Both the position numbers and the translations under genes were made by a program. From positions 124,001 to 188,000 of the forward strand of contig LNEI01000027.1 in NCBI GenBank assembly GCA_001464455.1: a stretch of DNA of 64,000 nucleotides, given 5' to 3'. This document shows positions 17,100-24,783 of the stretch, one piece after another. Position 1 is the stretch's first letter, and each line of letters opens with the position of its first letter. The notes under the pieces were generated by a model. The model saw only the letters and a program-made list of their open reading frames with translations, was not told the origin of the DNA and ran no database searches. Source of the DNA: Acidobacteria bacterium Ga0077534 (GTDB lineage Bacteria; Acidobacteriota; Blastocatellia; Pyrinomonadales; Pyrinomonadaceae).

Positions 17100-18308
17100 T
17101 TACTTATTTGGATCACACAGTATGTTTTCTATCGTCCCTCGCACCGTTGCTGCATTGTGTCCCGCCTTCCAGCCATCATGGAGAGCCTGTCCGATTGCAG
17201 TACCCGCCTGATCATCACGCAGCTCAGTTTGATGTTGGGGATTATTAACGTCCGTTTTATCCAACCACTTCAGACCTAAATCTGCCAGCTCCACGGGTAT
17301 TCCCCCTCCCCCTATTGCTATCAATTTTAGCCCGGCAAAAACAAGAAAGTGCGCATAGGCGTCGCCGCCTTGTCCTGCATTGATTAGTTCGTCTCTAAAA
17401 CCGCCAGACGCAGAGCCGCCATCGCCACGTACCTTCGGTAGCGCGTAGCTATGCATCATGTCGTATCCTTGCTTTAATAGATATGTTCCGGCGCCTGCGT
17501 TGGTTCCAGCAAACCAATATTTATCTACAAGCCACTTAACAAAATCCTTACACTTTTGTCCGATCTTTCTATCCTGCGGATTAGTGGAAGCTCCAAACGA
17601 ACCACCATCCTCCTGCCCCGGATAGGGAAAGAAGTGTTCCCAGTATCCCACCACACTACCGTCTCGGATTTGCCAAATCCGAGTTAGCCAGCCAGTCTGC
17701 CCGCCCGCTCCCGGATTCTGCATGTTGAGCCCTGACGGGTCTACAAAATCCGTCGGCATATTCTGCACGTAGGCGTACATGTTGTTAGACTGCGGGTTAC
17801 CGATCGAGGCGGCGGACATTCCTATTGGGTCGACCTGGGTGAATCGGCCCTGGCCGCTGGAGTACGTGCGGTTGTTGGCGTAGTCGAGGCCCGTCGTGGA
17901 GCTTCGGTCGTAGCTCGTGAAGACCTGATTCGAGTACCCCGAACTCTCCGCCCCGAAAGCCGTTCCAAACGGCAGCGTCGATTGTTCGAACGCTGCCCCC
18001 GAATCCACATTCGTCACTATCTTGGTACCAAGCCGATCGGGATGGTGCGTCTCCTTTTTCTCGGTCGTGCTGTTCACCCTGGAAGTTGTAAATATCAAAC
18101 GCGAACCCGCGTAGAAATAGGACTTTGTCCACCTCGGCCCCGGACTCCCGCGGTCGAGATACTCGGCCATGATCGACCCGTTTCCCCAGAAGTAGTAATA
18201 CGTGTCGAGCCCGTCGTACATCGACAGCTTCTGACGGTCGGCCCCGTACGTGTAGGTCTCAAGGTCGACATGAAAGCCCGGCGGTGTATTGTTTAAACTC
18301 AAAGACAT
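17100..18308 (-). CDS. RHS repeat-associated core protein fragment with variable C-terminus
   Basis: 402 residues. Residues 10-75 hold YD-type repeats (YTYGADRQKLSMYD, YFYAGSRL), 76-196 hold the RHS core to PSGL, and 197-402 form the variable tip. The tip contains a conserved-looking segment, AGQGGDAYAHFLVFAGL, followed by NPQHQTELRDDQAGTAIG. I cannot assign it an activity. Full RHS proteins exceed 1000 residues. Here an in-frame stop lies four codons upstream of the ATG, so the shell-forming part is absent. No signal peptide. Probably a displaced or decaying tip. Confidence 0.7.
   Translation of the reverse strand: MSLSLNNTPPGFHVDLETYTYGADRQKLSMYDGLDTYYYFWGNGSIMAEYLDRGSPGPRWTKSYFYAGSRLIFTTSRVNSTTEKKETHHPDRLGTKIVTNVDSGAAFEQSTLPFGTAFGAESSGYSNQVFTSYDRSSTTGLDYANNRTYSSGQGRFTQVDPIGMSAASIGNPQSNNMYAYVQNMPTDFVDPSGLNMQNPGAGGQTGWLTRIWQIRDGSVVGYWEHFFPYPGQEDGGSFGASTNPQDRKIGQKCKDFVKWLVDKYWFAGTNAGAGTYLLKQGYDMMHSYALPKVRGDGGSASGGFRDELINAGQGGDAYAHFLVFAGLKLIAIGGGGIPVELADLGLKWLDKTDVNNPQHQTELRDDQAGTAIGQALHDGWKAGHNAATVRGTIENILCDPNK
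17727..18090 (-). repeat. RHS core duplication, copy 2
   Basis: 364 bp partner of 15894-16257. The copies differ mostly by single-base substitutions, which implies recent duplication or gene conversion. Confidence 0.85.
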
Positions 18309-18404
18309 TCGATCTTAGCCTACGACCTTAGAATGGTTTCACGAAGATTAGAGTGCGAAAGATGCAAAAATGTTGCAAAACGGCCCCCTGGATAGCTGTT
18401 TGTC

Positions 18405-18433
18405 TTGACAGCGGCGCCGGGCGGGAATACAAT
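18405..18433 (+). promoter_or_regulatory. sigma-70 promoter of the subtilase gene
   Basis: TTGACA at 18405-18410, a 17-base GC-rich spacer, and TACAAT at 18428-18433: 11 of 12 consensus bases at optimal spacing. The 5' untranslated region to the ATG at 18599 would be about 160 bases. Confidence 0.75.
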
Positions 18434-18598
18434 TCTCGCAGTTTTTTTCGAAACCCCTTTTTTCACAATTCGTGCCTGAAACACCGTGTTTGGGCGTTAC
18501 CTTGACTAGAAACAGTGCAGCTCCTGACTTTGAACCCCTCGTCTAGCTCCATCTGCGGCGGCCGTGCTGATTCCTGATATTTCATCTAGGAGGACGTT

Positions 18599-20323
18599 AT
18601 GAAGAAATTGTTGCTTTTCGGCGTGGTAGCAGCGATCTGCCTCGTCGGTTTTGGTGTGTTTACCGCTGGAAGCAGCGGGCAGGAACGCAAGTTTCGCCGC
18701 GTGGCCGAGCCTGTTCCGAATCGTTACATCGTGGTGCTGGAAGATTGGGCCGCGGGAGAACTTGGCGATCAAGCCCGGACGGTGCAGCTCGCGGATGAAC
18801 TCGGGACAGCATACCGCATTAAGGTCGATAAGACCTTTACACACGCTTTGCGCGGCTTTTCGGTAGAGATGTCAGAGAAAGAAGCAAAGGAGCTGGCAAA
18901 TGACGTTCGCGTCAAATACATAGAAGAGGACGGCGTAGTTTACGCTAACGCAACTCAGACCGGTGCGACCTGGGGCCTCGACCGCATCGATCAGCGAGAC
19001 CGGCCGCTCAGCACCACTTACAATTACGACGCGACCGGCAGCGGCGTTAATGCATACATAATCGACACCGGCATCCGCCGTACCCACAATGACTTCGGTG
19101 GAAGGGCTTTTGTCGGCTTTGACGCATTCACGGACGGGCAGAATTCGAACGACTGTAACGGCCACGGTACTCACGTGGCCGGAACCGTCGGCGGGACGAC
19201 TTATGGCGTCGCGAAGGATGTCAGGCTTTACGCGGTACGTGTTCTGAATTGTTCCGGGTCAGGAACAAACTCAGGCGTGATCGCCGGCGTGGATTGGGTA
19301 ACCGCAAATCATGTCAAACCCGCAGTCGCAAATATGAGCCTCGGCGGCGGAGCTTCGACGGCACTCGACACGGCGGTCAACAATTCGATCGCCGCCGGTG
19401 TCAGCTACGCCGTTGCCGCCGGCAATAGCAATGTAAACGCGTGCAATTCGTCACCAGCAAGGGCACCAAACGCGATAACCGTCGGTTCGACGACGAGCAG
19501 CGACGCCCGATCGTCATTCTCGAATTTTGGAACATGTCTCGACATATTCGCTCCGGGTTCGTCGATCACCTCGGCATGGTACACATCAAATACGGCGACG
19601 AATACGATATCGGGAACCTCGATGGCATCGCCTCATGTCGCGGGTGTCGCGGCTCTTTACCTTGAAACCGATCCGACAGCATCGCCGGCAGCCGTTACTT
19701 CGGCGATCGTGGGCAACGCCACTTCGGGAAGACTGACGAGCATCGGAACCGGTTCGCCCAATCTGCTTCTTTATTCGCTCTTCGGCGGCGGCGGCGGTGG
19801 TCCGACGCCGACCCCGACGCCAACCGCGACACCGACACCGAGCCCCTCACCTACGCCGTCGGGCAACTTCCTTGTAAACGGCGGGTTTGAAGGCAGCGTT
19901 TCGCCGTGGGTCGGATCCGGCAGCGGGTATTTCTACACCGCGAACGGAAACTTTCCGCAGAACGGCACGGGTTATATCTACTTCGGTGTGAACAACAGCG
20001 TCAGCGGACAGGCCTATCAGACCGTGACAATACCGTCAACGGCAACCGGAGCACTGACGTTCTGGCTAAACGTGACGTCGAGCGAAACCACTACGACCAC
20101 GGCGTACGATCGACTCTTTGTCGAAGTCCGCAGCACGTCAGGGGCATTGCTGAGCACGCTGGGCACCTATAGTAATCTGAACAAGACAACCTCAGGAAAC
20201 TACACACTGAGATCATTCAGCGTGGCGGCGTATCGAGGTCAGACCGTCCGGATACAGTTCCGAAGTACGATGGACAGTTCGATAACTTCGACCTTCAGGG
20301 TAGATAATGTAACTCTGCAATAG
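18599..20323 (+). CDS. secreted S8 subtilisin/proteinase K-like peptidase
   Basis: 574 residues with a signal peptide (about 1-27), an I9 inhibitor propeptide (about 38-115, RYIVVLEDW start), and a peptidase domain. The catalytic Asp lies in YIIDTG (about 156), the His in GHGTHVAG (about 190), and the Ser in SGTSMASPHVAG (about 343). A G6 plus PTPTPTATP linker (about 400-425) joins an NGGFE-type C-terminal beta domain like the one in the autotransporter-repeat protein. A strong AGGAGGA ribosome binding site precedes the ATG. The enzyme is probably exported as a zymogen that self-processes, with the C-terminal domain used for surface attachment or substrate binding. Confidence 0.93.
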   Translation: MKKLLLFGVVAAICLVGFGVFTAGSSGQERKFRRVAEPVPNRYIVVLEDWAAGELGDQARTVQLADELGTAYRIKVDKTFTHALRGFSVEMSEKEAKELANDVRVKYIEEDGVVYANATQTGATWGLDRIDQRDRPLSTTYNYDATGSGVNAYIIDTGIRRTHNDFGGRAFVGFDAFTDGQNSNDCNGHGTHVAGTVGGTTYGVAKDVRLYAVRVLNCSGSGTNSGVIAGVDWVTANHVKPAVANMSLGGGASTALDTAVNNSIAAGVSYAVAAGNSNVNACNSSPARAPNAITVGSTTSSDARSSFSNFGTCLDIFAPGSSITSAWYTSNTATNTISGTSMASPHVAGVAALYLETDPTASPAAVTSAIVGNATSGRLTSIGTGSPNLLLYSLFGGGGGGPTPTPTPTATPTPSPSPTPSGNFLVNGGFEGSVSPWVGSGSGYFYTANGNFPQNGTGYIYFGVNNSVSGQAYQTVTIPSTATGALTFWLNVTSSETTTTTAYDRLFVEVRSTSGALLSTLGTYSNLNKTTSGNYTLRSFSVAAYRGQTVRIQFRSTMDSSITSTFRVDNVTLQ

Positions 20324-20349
20324 GCAATACGGCGACTCCAAAAGCAGAA

Positions 20350-20378
20350 GGGGAGCGGTTTTGGCCGTTCCCCTTTTT
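20350..20378 (+). terminator. intrinsic terminator after subtilase gene
   Basis: GGGGAGCGG (20350-20358) pairs with CCGTTCCCC (20365-20373) with one mismatch, followed by TTTTT. Confidence 0.8.
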
Positions 20379-20405
20379 CTAGTTTTGTTGTGCGGTCGTA
20401 TGACG

Positions 20406-20825
20406 TTACTTAGCTTTCAGGATGTCGCGTATCTCGGTCAGCAGCGCTTCCTGTGGAGGTGGCTCGGCCGCGGCGGCGAGTTTCTTGAAGTAGTCCATTG
20501 CGACTTTCGCGATGATGAACATGATGAAGCCAACGATCAGAAACGTGAGCACGTCACTGATCAACTGGCCATAACGGATCAGCGGAGCACCGCCCTTGAT
20601 CGCTGCGTCGATCTGTTCAGGAGTCGCTCCTGGCTGGAGCTTTCCGCTTAGATCATAGAACTTTGTCTTAAAATCGATGCCCCCGGTCAGGATTCCGACG
20701 AAGGGCATGATGATGCCCTCGGTGAAAGTAGTTATGATCTTTCCGAAGGCGGCCCCGATGATGACACCGATGGCCAGGTCGAGCACGTTGCCGCGTGCTA
20801 TGAATGCTTTGAATTCATTTAACAT
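20406..20825 (-). CDS. mscL: large-conductance mechanosensitive channel MscL
   Basis: 139 residues matching MscL along its whole length. It has an N-terminal amphipathic helix (MLNEFKAFIARGNVLDLA), TM1 with the GVIIGAAFGKI gate segment, a periplasmic loop, TM2 (LTFLIVGFIMFIIAKVAM), and the C-terminal helical bundle ending EALLTEIRDIL. MscL is a homopentameric inner-membrane channel that opens under hypo-osmotic tension to release solutes. It sits alone, convergent with the subtilase gene. Confidence 0.97.
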   Translation of the reverse strand: MLNEFKAFIARGNVLDLAIGVIIGAAFGKIITTFTEGIIMPFVGILTGGIDFKTKFYDLSGKLQPGATPEQIDAAIKGGAPLIRYGQLISDVLTFLIVGFIMFIIAKVAMDYFKKLAAAAEPPPQEALLTEIRDILKAK

Positions 20826-20873
20826 AGTTAGATCCTCTCAGAATGTGATTGTTTAGACGGTTGATGTATAAAA

Positions 20874-20896
20874 AAAGGCGGGTCGCCCCGCCTTTA
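20874..20896 (-). terminator. terminator of the bactofilin gene
   Basis: AAAGGCGGG and CCCGCCTTT flank a short loop. Read on the minus strand, the stem is followed by a T-run, so it ends the bactofilin transcript before mscL. Confidence 0.75.
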
Positions 20897-20915
20897 ACTC
20901 TTGGAAAATCAGGGT

Positions 20916-21539
20916 TTAAACGGAAGCGGCTTTGACTTCGTCGAGATCGTCATCGTCATCGGCGAAAAGGTCAGGAGCATCGTCGTCGGTTGTTTGGGCA
21001 GGCGGCGCTGGCTGCTCGTAATGGACGGCGGCGGCCACTGCCTCTTCTTCCTGTGTTTCGCGGGCCTTGAGCATCGAACAGCTGCCTTCGAGAATGGCGC
21101 CTTCCTCGACGATGAGACGAGGGCTATGGATATTGCCGAGCACGCGTGCCGTCCGGCCGAGCTGGAGCTTCTCGGTGGCATAAACGTCCCCGTTTACGGT
21201 ACCGTTTATCATCGCGGCGGCGACCGTTATGTTAGCGTCCACTTGACCGTTCGTGCCGATTATCAGGGTGCCGGAATCAGATGTTACGGTCCCGATCAGA
21301 TGGCCGTCAACGCGGAGCATGGCGTGAAATTGCGTTTCGCCGGTCAGCGTTGTGCCGTGCCCGACGAATCCGCTCAGGCGGCCTTCTTTGATGTCGCGGG
21401 CCATCGAATCGCTCTCGGAAATTGCCCCGCGTCCGGTCGAAGCGGCGGCTTGTTCGGCGTAGCGGTAAGCCTGTTCCTGCGTCGGTTGTTCGTTGCTTTC
21501 GGGTTGGTCTGTTCGGCTGCCTCGGCCCATTCTGATCAT
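20916..21539 (-). CDS. bactofilin-family cytoskeletal protein
   Basis: 207 residues. The central 105 residues (about 57-165) show the short beta-helix repeats of bactofilins (LRVDGHLIGTVTSDSG, TLIIGTNGQVDANI, MINGTVNGDVYATEKLQL, RVLGNIHSPRLIVEEGAILEG). Charged, disordered termini flank them. Bactofilins self-polymerise without nucleotide into membrane-associated filaments that help localise envelope enzymes. The long N-terminal Gln/Glu-rich tail is unusual but not unique. Downstream is mscL; no peptidase gene is coupled to it. Confidence 0.9.
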   Translation of the reverse strand: MIRMGRGSRTDQPESNEQPTQEQAYRYAEQAAASTGRGAISESDSMARDIKEGRLSGFVGHGTTLTGETQFHAMLRVDGHLIGTVTSDSGTLIIGTNGQVDANITVAAAMINGTVNGDVYATEKLQLGRTARVLGNIHSPRLIVEEGAILEGSCSMLKARETQEEEAVAAAVHYEQPAPPAQTTDDDAPDLFADDDDDLDEVKAASV

Positions 21540-21768
21540 GATTATGTAACCTCTCTTAGATAAATTTTGGCGGGAAACTAGGACAACACGCCTCTGATGA
21601 AAAGACGTTTATGGCACCGGCACGCGACCCTTTTGATTACCTGATATTCCCTAAGCATAGATAATAGTTAGGTTTTGCACTGGTGTCTAGTCATTTGTTG
21701 GGGTTGTCAAACCTTGCGGCGCGTGTCAGAATCTAACTTTTTCCGGTGCGGGCCGGACTTATAGTTAA

Positions 21769-22668
21769 GTGAAAGCGGAAACGAAGACAAAAGGTAAGCT
21801 GCTAAAGAAGATCGGGCGTGCGATCGCTGATTTCTCGATGATCGAGGAGGGCGACCGGATAATGGTCTGTCTCTCGGGCGGCAAAGACAGCTACACGCTG
21901 CTCGACCTGCTGCTCGACGTGCAGAAGCGTGCACCCGTAAACTTTGAAATACTTGCAGTTAACCTCGATCAGAAGCAGCCGGATTTCCCGGAACACGTGC
22001 TGCCGGATTACCTTTCCGAGCGAAATGTACCGTTCCGGATCGTCGAAGAAGACACCTATTCGATCGTCACGAAGCACATCCCCGAGGGCGATACTTATTG
22101 CTCGCTATGCTCGAGGCTTCGCCGCGGGATCCTCTACACGACCGCCGTTGAGGAACGCTGTACCAAGATCGCACTCGGCCACCACGCGGACGATATCATC
22201 GCGACATTTTTGCTCAATCTCTTCTACGTCGGCCAGCTAAAGGCAATGCCGCCAATACTTAGGAGCGACGACGGCCGAAATACGATCATCCGCCCGCTGG
22301 CCTATTGCCAGGAAAAAGAGATCGCCGAATACGCCGCCGAGCAGCAATTCCCAATCATCCCATGCAATCTCTGCGGTTCGCAGCCAAATCTCAAGCGTGC
22401 GCGTGTCAAACGCCTCATCAACGAGCTCGAAAAGGAAACGCCTTTCATCCGAAGCTCGATGATGACCGCCCTGACAAACGTCACCGGCTCGCACCTGCTC
22501 GACAATAAACTCTATGATTTCAAGAGTTTCGAGCCGATGATCAAACAGATCCCCGCCGGCCACGGCTCGGTCGAAAAAGAACTCGACGAGATCTTTGACC
22601 ACTCAGATTCCAACTACACCCCAAACCTAATGGCCGCCGCCGGCCTGCCGATCTCCCCTCCTGCCTGA
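21769..22668 (+). CDS. ttcA: tRNA 2-thiocytidine(32) synthetase TtcA
   Basis: 299 residues. The PP-loop SGGKDS is at 36-41 (ATP pyrophosphatase). Cys111 and Cys114 (CSLC) plus the IPCNLCGS motif near residue 198 supply the [4Fe-4S] ligands typical of TtcA, and GHHADD is the second conserved motif. TtcA uses ATP and sulfide to thiolate C32 in tRNA anticodon loops. The start is taken as GTG, since no better ATG fits the family N-terminus. The last residues are encoded by a dispersed repeat (22653-22699). Confidence 0.93.
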   Translation: MKAETKTKGKLLKKIGRAIADFSMIEEGDRIMVCLSGGKDSYTLLDLLLDVQKRAPVNFEILAVNLDQKQPDFPEHVLPDYLSERNVPFRIVEEDTYSIVTKHIPEGDTYCSLCSRLRRGILYTTAVEERCTKIALGHHADDIIATFLLNLFYVGQLKAMPPILRSDDGRNTIIRPLAYCQEKEIAEYAAEQQFPIIPCNLCGSQPNLKRARVKRLINELEKETPFIRSSMMTALTNVTGSHLLDNKLYDFKSFEPMIKQIPAGHGSVEKELDEIFDHSDSNYTPNLMAAAGLPISPPA

Positions 22669-22699
22669 GGAGGGGTGGCCGAAGGCCGGGGCAGTGGGA
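22653..22699 (+). repeat. dispersed GC-rich repeat, copy 1
   Basis: A CTCCCCTCCTGCC / GAGGAGGGG hairpin followed by TGGCCGAAGGCCGGGG. A direct copy with a few substitutions lies at 24131-24176. This copy overlaps the last codons of ttcA. Confidence 0.75.
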
Positions 22700-22718
22700 G
22701 CCGACGCGCGACGCATTT

Positions 22719-22781
22719 CCGAACCGTTCCCGCCCGATCCCGAACCGTTTCGAGCCGATCCCGAACCGTTTTTCGCCCCCG
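22719..22781 (+). repeat. 21-bp tandem repeat, three units
   Basis: CCGAACCGTT recurs at 22719, 22740 and 22761 with a period of exactly 21 bases, and GAT(C)CC precedes the second and third units. Intergenic, between ttcA and higB. Confidence 0.75.
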
Positions 22782-22935
22782 CGACGCAAAATTTAACCCC
22801 ACCATTAATATCCCCGCCGACAGCGTTCATATTTTCCGTTAATAGCGGCATTTATAAGATTTTCAGAAGGGCCGTTTTCGCCGGGTTGAACCTTTCTGGA
22901 ATTAAGCATGATAACCGTGCTAGTATGCTAGTCAG

Positions 22936-23229
22936 ATGATCGGTTCGTTTGCCAATCAGGCGACAGAAGATATCTTCGATGGCCGGAACTCGGCCGAGGC
23001 GAGACGGGCTCTGCCAAGAGAGTTGTGGAAGTTGGCGGCAAGAAAACTTGACCAGGTAAACGCCGCGACCGAGATCGACGACCTGAAGGTTCCGCCCGGC
23101 AACCGTTTAGAAGCCCTTCGCGGCGACAGGCGAGGCCAGTACAGTATTCGGATCAACGATCAATACCGAATATGCTTTGTGTGGAAGGGTGAAGAGGCCT
23201 ATTCCGTCGAGATCGTCGACTATCATTGA
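22936..23229 (+). CDS. higB: HigB-type RelE/ParE-superfamily toxin
   Basis: 97 residues with the small RelE-fold core. LWKLAARKLDQVNAATEIDDL leads to a LKVPPGNRLEALRGDRRGQYSIRINDQYRICF beta-sheet segment and a C-terminal VEIVDYH. The toxin is expected to cleave mRNA at the ribosome. The order toxin-then-antitoxin, with the antitoxin 7 bases downstream, is typical of higBA. Autoregulation by HigA is likely. Confidence 0.92.
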   Translation: MIGSFANQATEDIFDGRNSAEARRALPRELWKLAARKLDQVNAATEIDDLKVPPGNRLEALRGDRRGQYSIRINDQYRICFVWKGEEAYSVEIVDYH

Positions 23230-23236
23230 GGTAAAT

Positions 23237-23551
23237 ATGATAAGGATCCCCAAAAACCGCCGTTCGACCCATCCGGGCGAGATGCTTCGCGAGGAATTCC
23301 TCGACCCGATGGGCCTCACTCAGCAGGCCCTGGCCGACGCGATACGCGTTCCGTTTCAGCGTGTCAATGAGATCGTCACCGGCCGCCGCGGCCTTAGCCC
23401 GAGCACCGCCCTGCGGCTCGCCAAATTCTTCGGCACGTCAGCGGGCTTCTGGCTCAACCTGCAGATGATCTACGACCTCCAGCAAGCCGAACAAAAAGAA
23501 GCCGCTGTTTTAAAAACGATCCACAAGATCAAAACAACCCAAACCGCTTGA
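23237..23551 (+). CDS. higA: HigA-type antitoxin
   Basis: 104 residues. The N-terminal HPGEMLREEFLDPMGLTQQ signature and an XRE helix-turn-helix (about residues 25-60, VPFQRVNEIVTGRRGLS) identify HigA. The C-terminal half holds AEQKEAAVLKTIHKIK. TGAGG a few bases before the ATG at 23237 supports this start over an upstream in-frame one inside higB. The antitoxin binds and neutralises HigB and represses the operon. Confidence 0.92.
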   Translation: MIRIPKNRRSTHPGEMLREEFLDPMGLTQQALADAIRVPFQRVNEIVTGRRGLSPSTALRLAKFFGTSAGFWLNLQMIYDLQQAEQKEAAVLKTIHKIKTTQTA

Positions 23552-23700
23552 CAGACGACTCAACGAGGCAGGAAGCGAAATACAGCGGCAAACTGAATGT
23601 CCGCATGTCAAAAGAACTCCACCGCCGCCTCGCCCTCGAATCCACGACCGAAGGCATATCGCTTAACGCGTTGATAAATATGAAGCTTACCGGATCGTAA
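23548..23700 (+). CDS. HicB-like ribbon-helix-helix mini-protein (50 aa)
   Basis: The frame begins with TTG overlapping the higA stop (TTGA) and encodes 50 residues. YSGKLNVRMSKELHRRLALE, followed by GISLNALINMKL, is the C-terminal ribbon-helix-helix of HicB/Arc-like antitoxins. The usual HicB N-terminal RNase-H-like domain is absent. It may be a stand-alone DNA-binding antitoxin co-translated with higBA, or a remnant of a hicB. Too short for routine ORF cut-offs. Confidence 0.55.
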   Translation: MTDDSTRQEAKYSGKLNVRMSKELHRRLALESTTEGISLNALINMKLTGS

Positions 23701-23773
23701 AGAGCGGCGACTTTTTTGATACGGGCCGGGATCATCAGTCTTCTGGGGGTCGATCGTCGAGAGGTAAAACATT

Positions 23774-24076
23774 ATGTCGAAAACTTCTAAGAGGCCAAAC
23801 ATCAAGATGCCAAGCGTTGCCGAGGATCGGGTAATAACGCAAGCCGCGAAGAGCGACCCTGACGCCCGGCCGCTCACAAAAGCCCAGCTGCATGCAATGG
23901 TGCCGATGCGTGTCCTGCGCGGCCGCCCAAGATCGGCCGAAACAAAACAACTGGTCTCGATCCGCTACAGCCGCGAGGTCCTCGACTACTTCCGCTCGAC
24001 CGACGAAGGCTGGCAATCCCGCATGGACAGCGCACTGAAGCAATACGTCTCAAAAGAAGCCAAAAACACCCGCTGA
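23774..24076 (+). CDS. orphan BrnA/DUF4415-family antitoxin
   Basis: 100 residues. The C-terminal part, LVSIRYSREVLDYFRSTDEG followed by WQSRMDSALKQYV, is the BrnA-type ribbon-helix-helix. The N-terminal 50 residues are basic and flexible. BrnA antitoxins normally follow a BrnT RNase gene; none is found on either side. A GAGAGG ribosome binding site precedes the ATG. It probably regulates itself or a distant toxin, or remains from a lost pair. Confidence 0.8.
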   Translation: MSKTSKRPNIKMPSVAEDRVITQAAKSDPDARPLTKAQLHAMVPMRVLRGRPRSAETKQLVSIRYSREVLDYFRSTDEGWQSRMDSALKQYVSKEAKNTR

Positions 24077-24507
24077 TCGGTCTCGCCTGCCCCTCGCATC
24101 TATCGCCGCCGCCCTCGCCACGATCCAAAGCTCCCCTCCTGCCCGAGGAGGGGTGGCCAAAGGCCGGGGTGGTGGGTGCGGTCCTGCTCACAGGCGGCCG
24201 AGAGTTCAAACGCGTCGAAGACGAAATCACGATCACCTGGCTATAGATAGTTCCTTTCCTAATTCGTTATTCGAAGTTCATTATTCAAGATTCCGGGTTT
24301 TTTTTCTATCCTGATCCAAGAACTGCGTGTGCGTGAGGTGCCGAGCGCCGCGAATTAAACCTGACGTACATATTTCGATTTGTTAGTAACTTTACGAAGG
24401 GTTCAATTTTCAGTAATGAGCTCAAAGTTCTGAAGAATCTGCTCCATTAATTTTGAAGTAGTCCTAATCACGTGGATTTCCGACCCTGCCTAGCGCGGTC
24501 AATAGGT
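24077..24507. other. 431-bp gene-poor stretch
   Basis: Holds a second copy of the GC-rich repeat (24131-24176) and then an AT-rich stretch (24246-24480). No gene is supported. A short open tail (VLLTGGREFKRVEDEITITW) directly after the repeat ends at 24246 and might be the end of a disrupted gene. Confidence 0.5.
24131..24176 (+). repeat. dispersed GC-rich repeat, copy 2
   Basis: Direct copy of the element at 22653-22699, with the same CTCCCCTCCTGCC / GAGGAGGGG hairpin and GGCCAAAGGCCGGGG tail. Confidence 0.75.
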
Positions 24508-24783
24508 CTAGGGAGTAATTGCGCCGTGAGATAGAATTCTTTGAACACAAGCCTCGAAATCTTTCTTAATCTCATTTTCCCAAAATCTCAAAACCATCCA
24601 TCCGGGTATTTCGTTACATGATTTGTCTCGTGCAATAGTCCTTTCTGTTTTGGGAATGTTCTCCTTGCCCGCAGATACATTTTTGTAGTAAGTAAATAAA
24701 GTCATCGGGGAACGGTTGGATGCGAACAGATTCATCACACTCAAGGAACTAAGGAGTTCGGACACGTATGCGGAAGCCCGCAC
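24508..24783 (-). pseudogene. Vsr-like endonuclease remnant (C-terminal part)
   Basis: The 91-residue frame ends with GWMVLRFWENEIKKDFEACV, which closely resembles the C-terminus of very-short-patch-repair (Vsr)/DUF559-type endonucleases, and TERTIARDKSCNEIPGW fits the segment before it. The N-terminal catalytic part (the usual FVDGCFWHGC region) is absent. The 5' end of the frame runs into the left inverted repeat of the REP transposase element at 24770. Probably a truncated gene. Confidence 0.5.
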
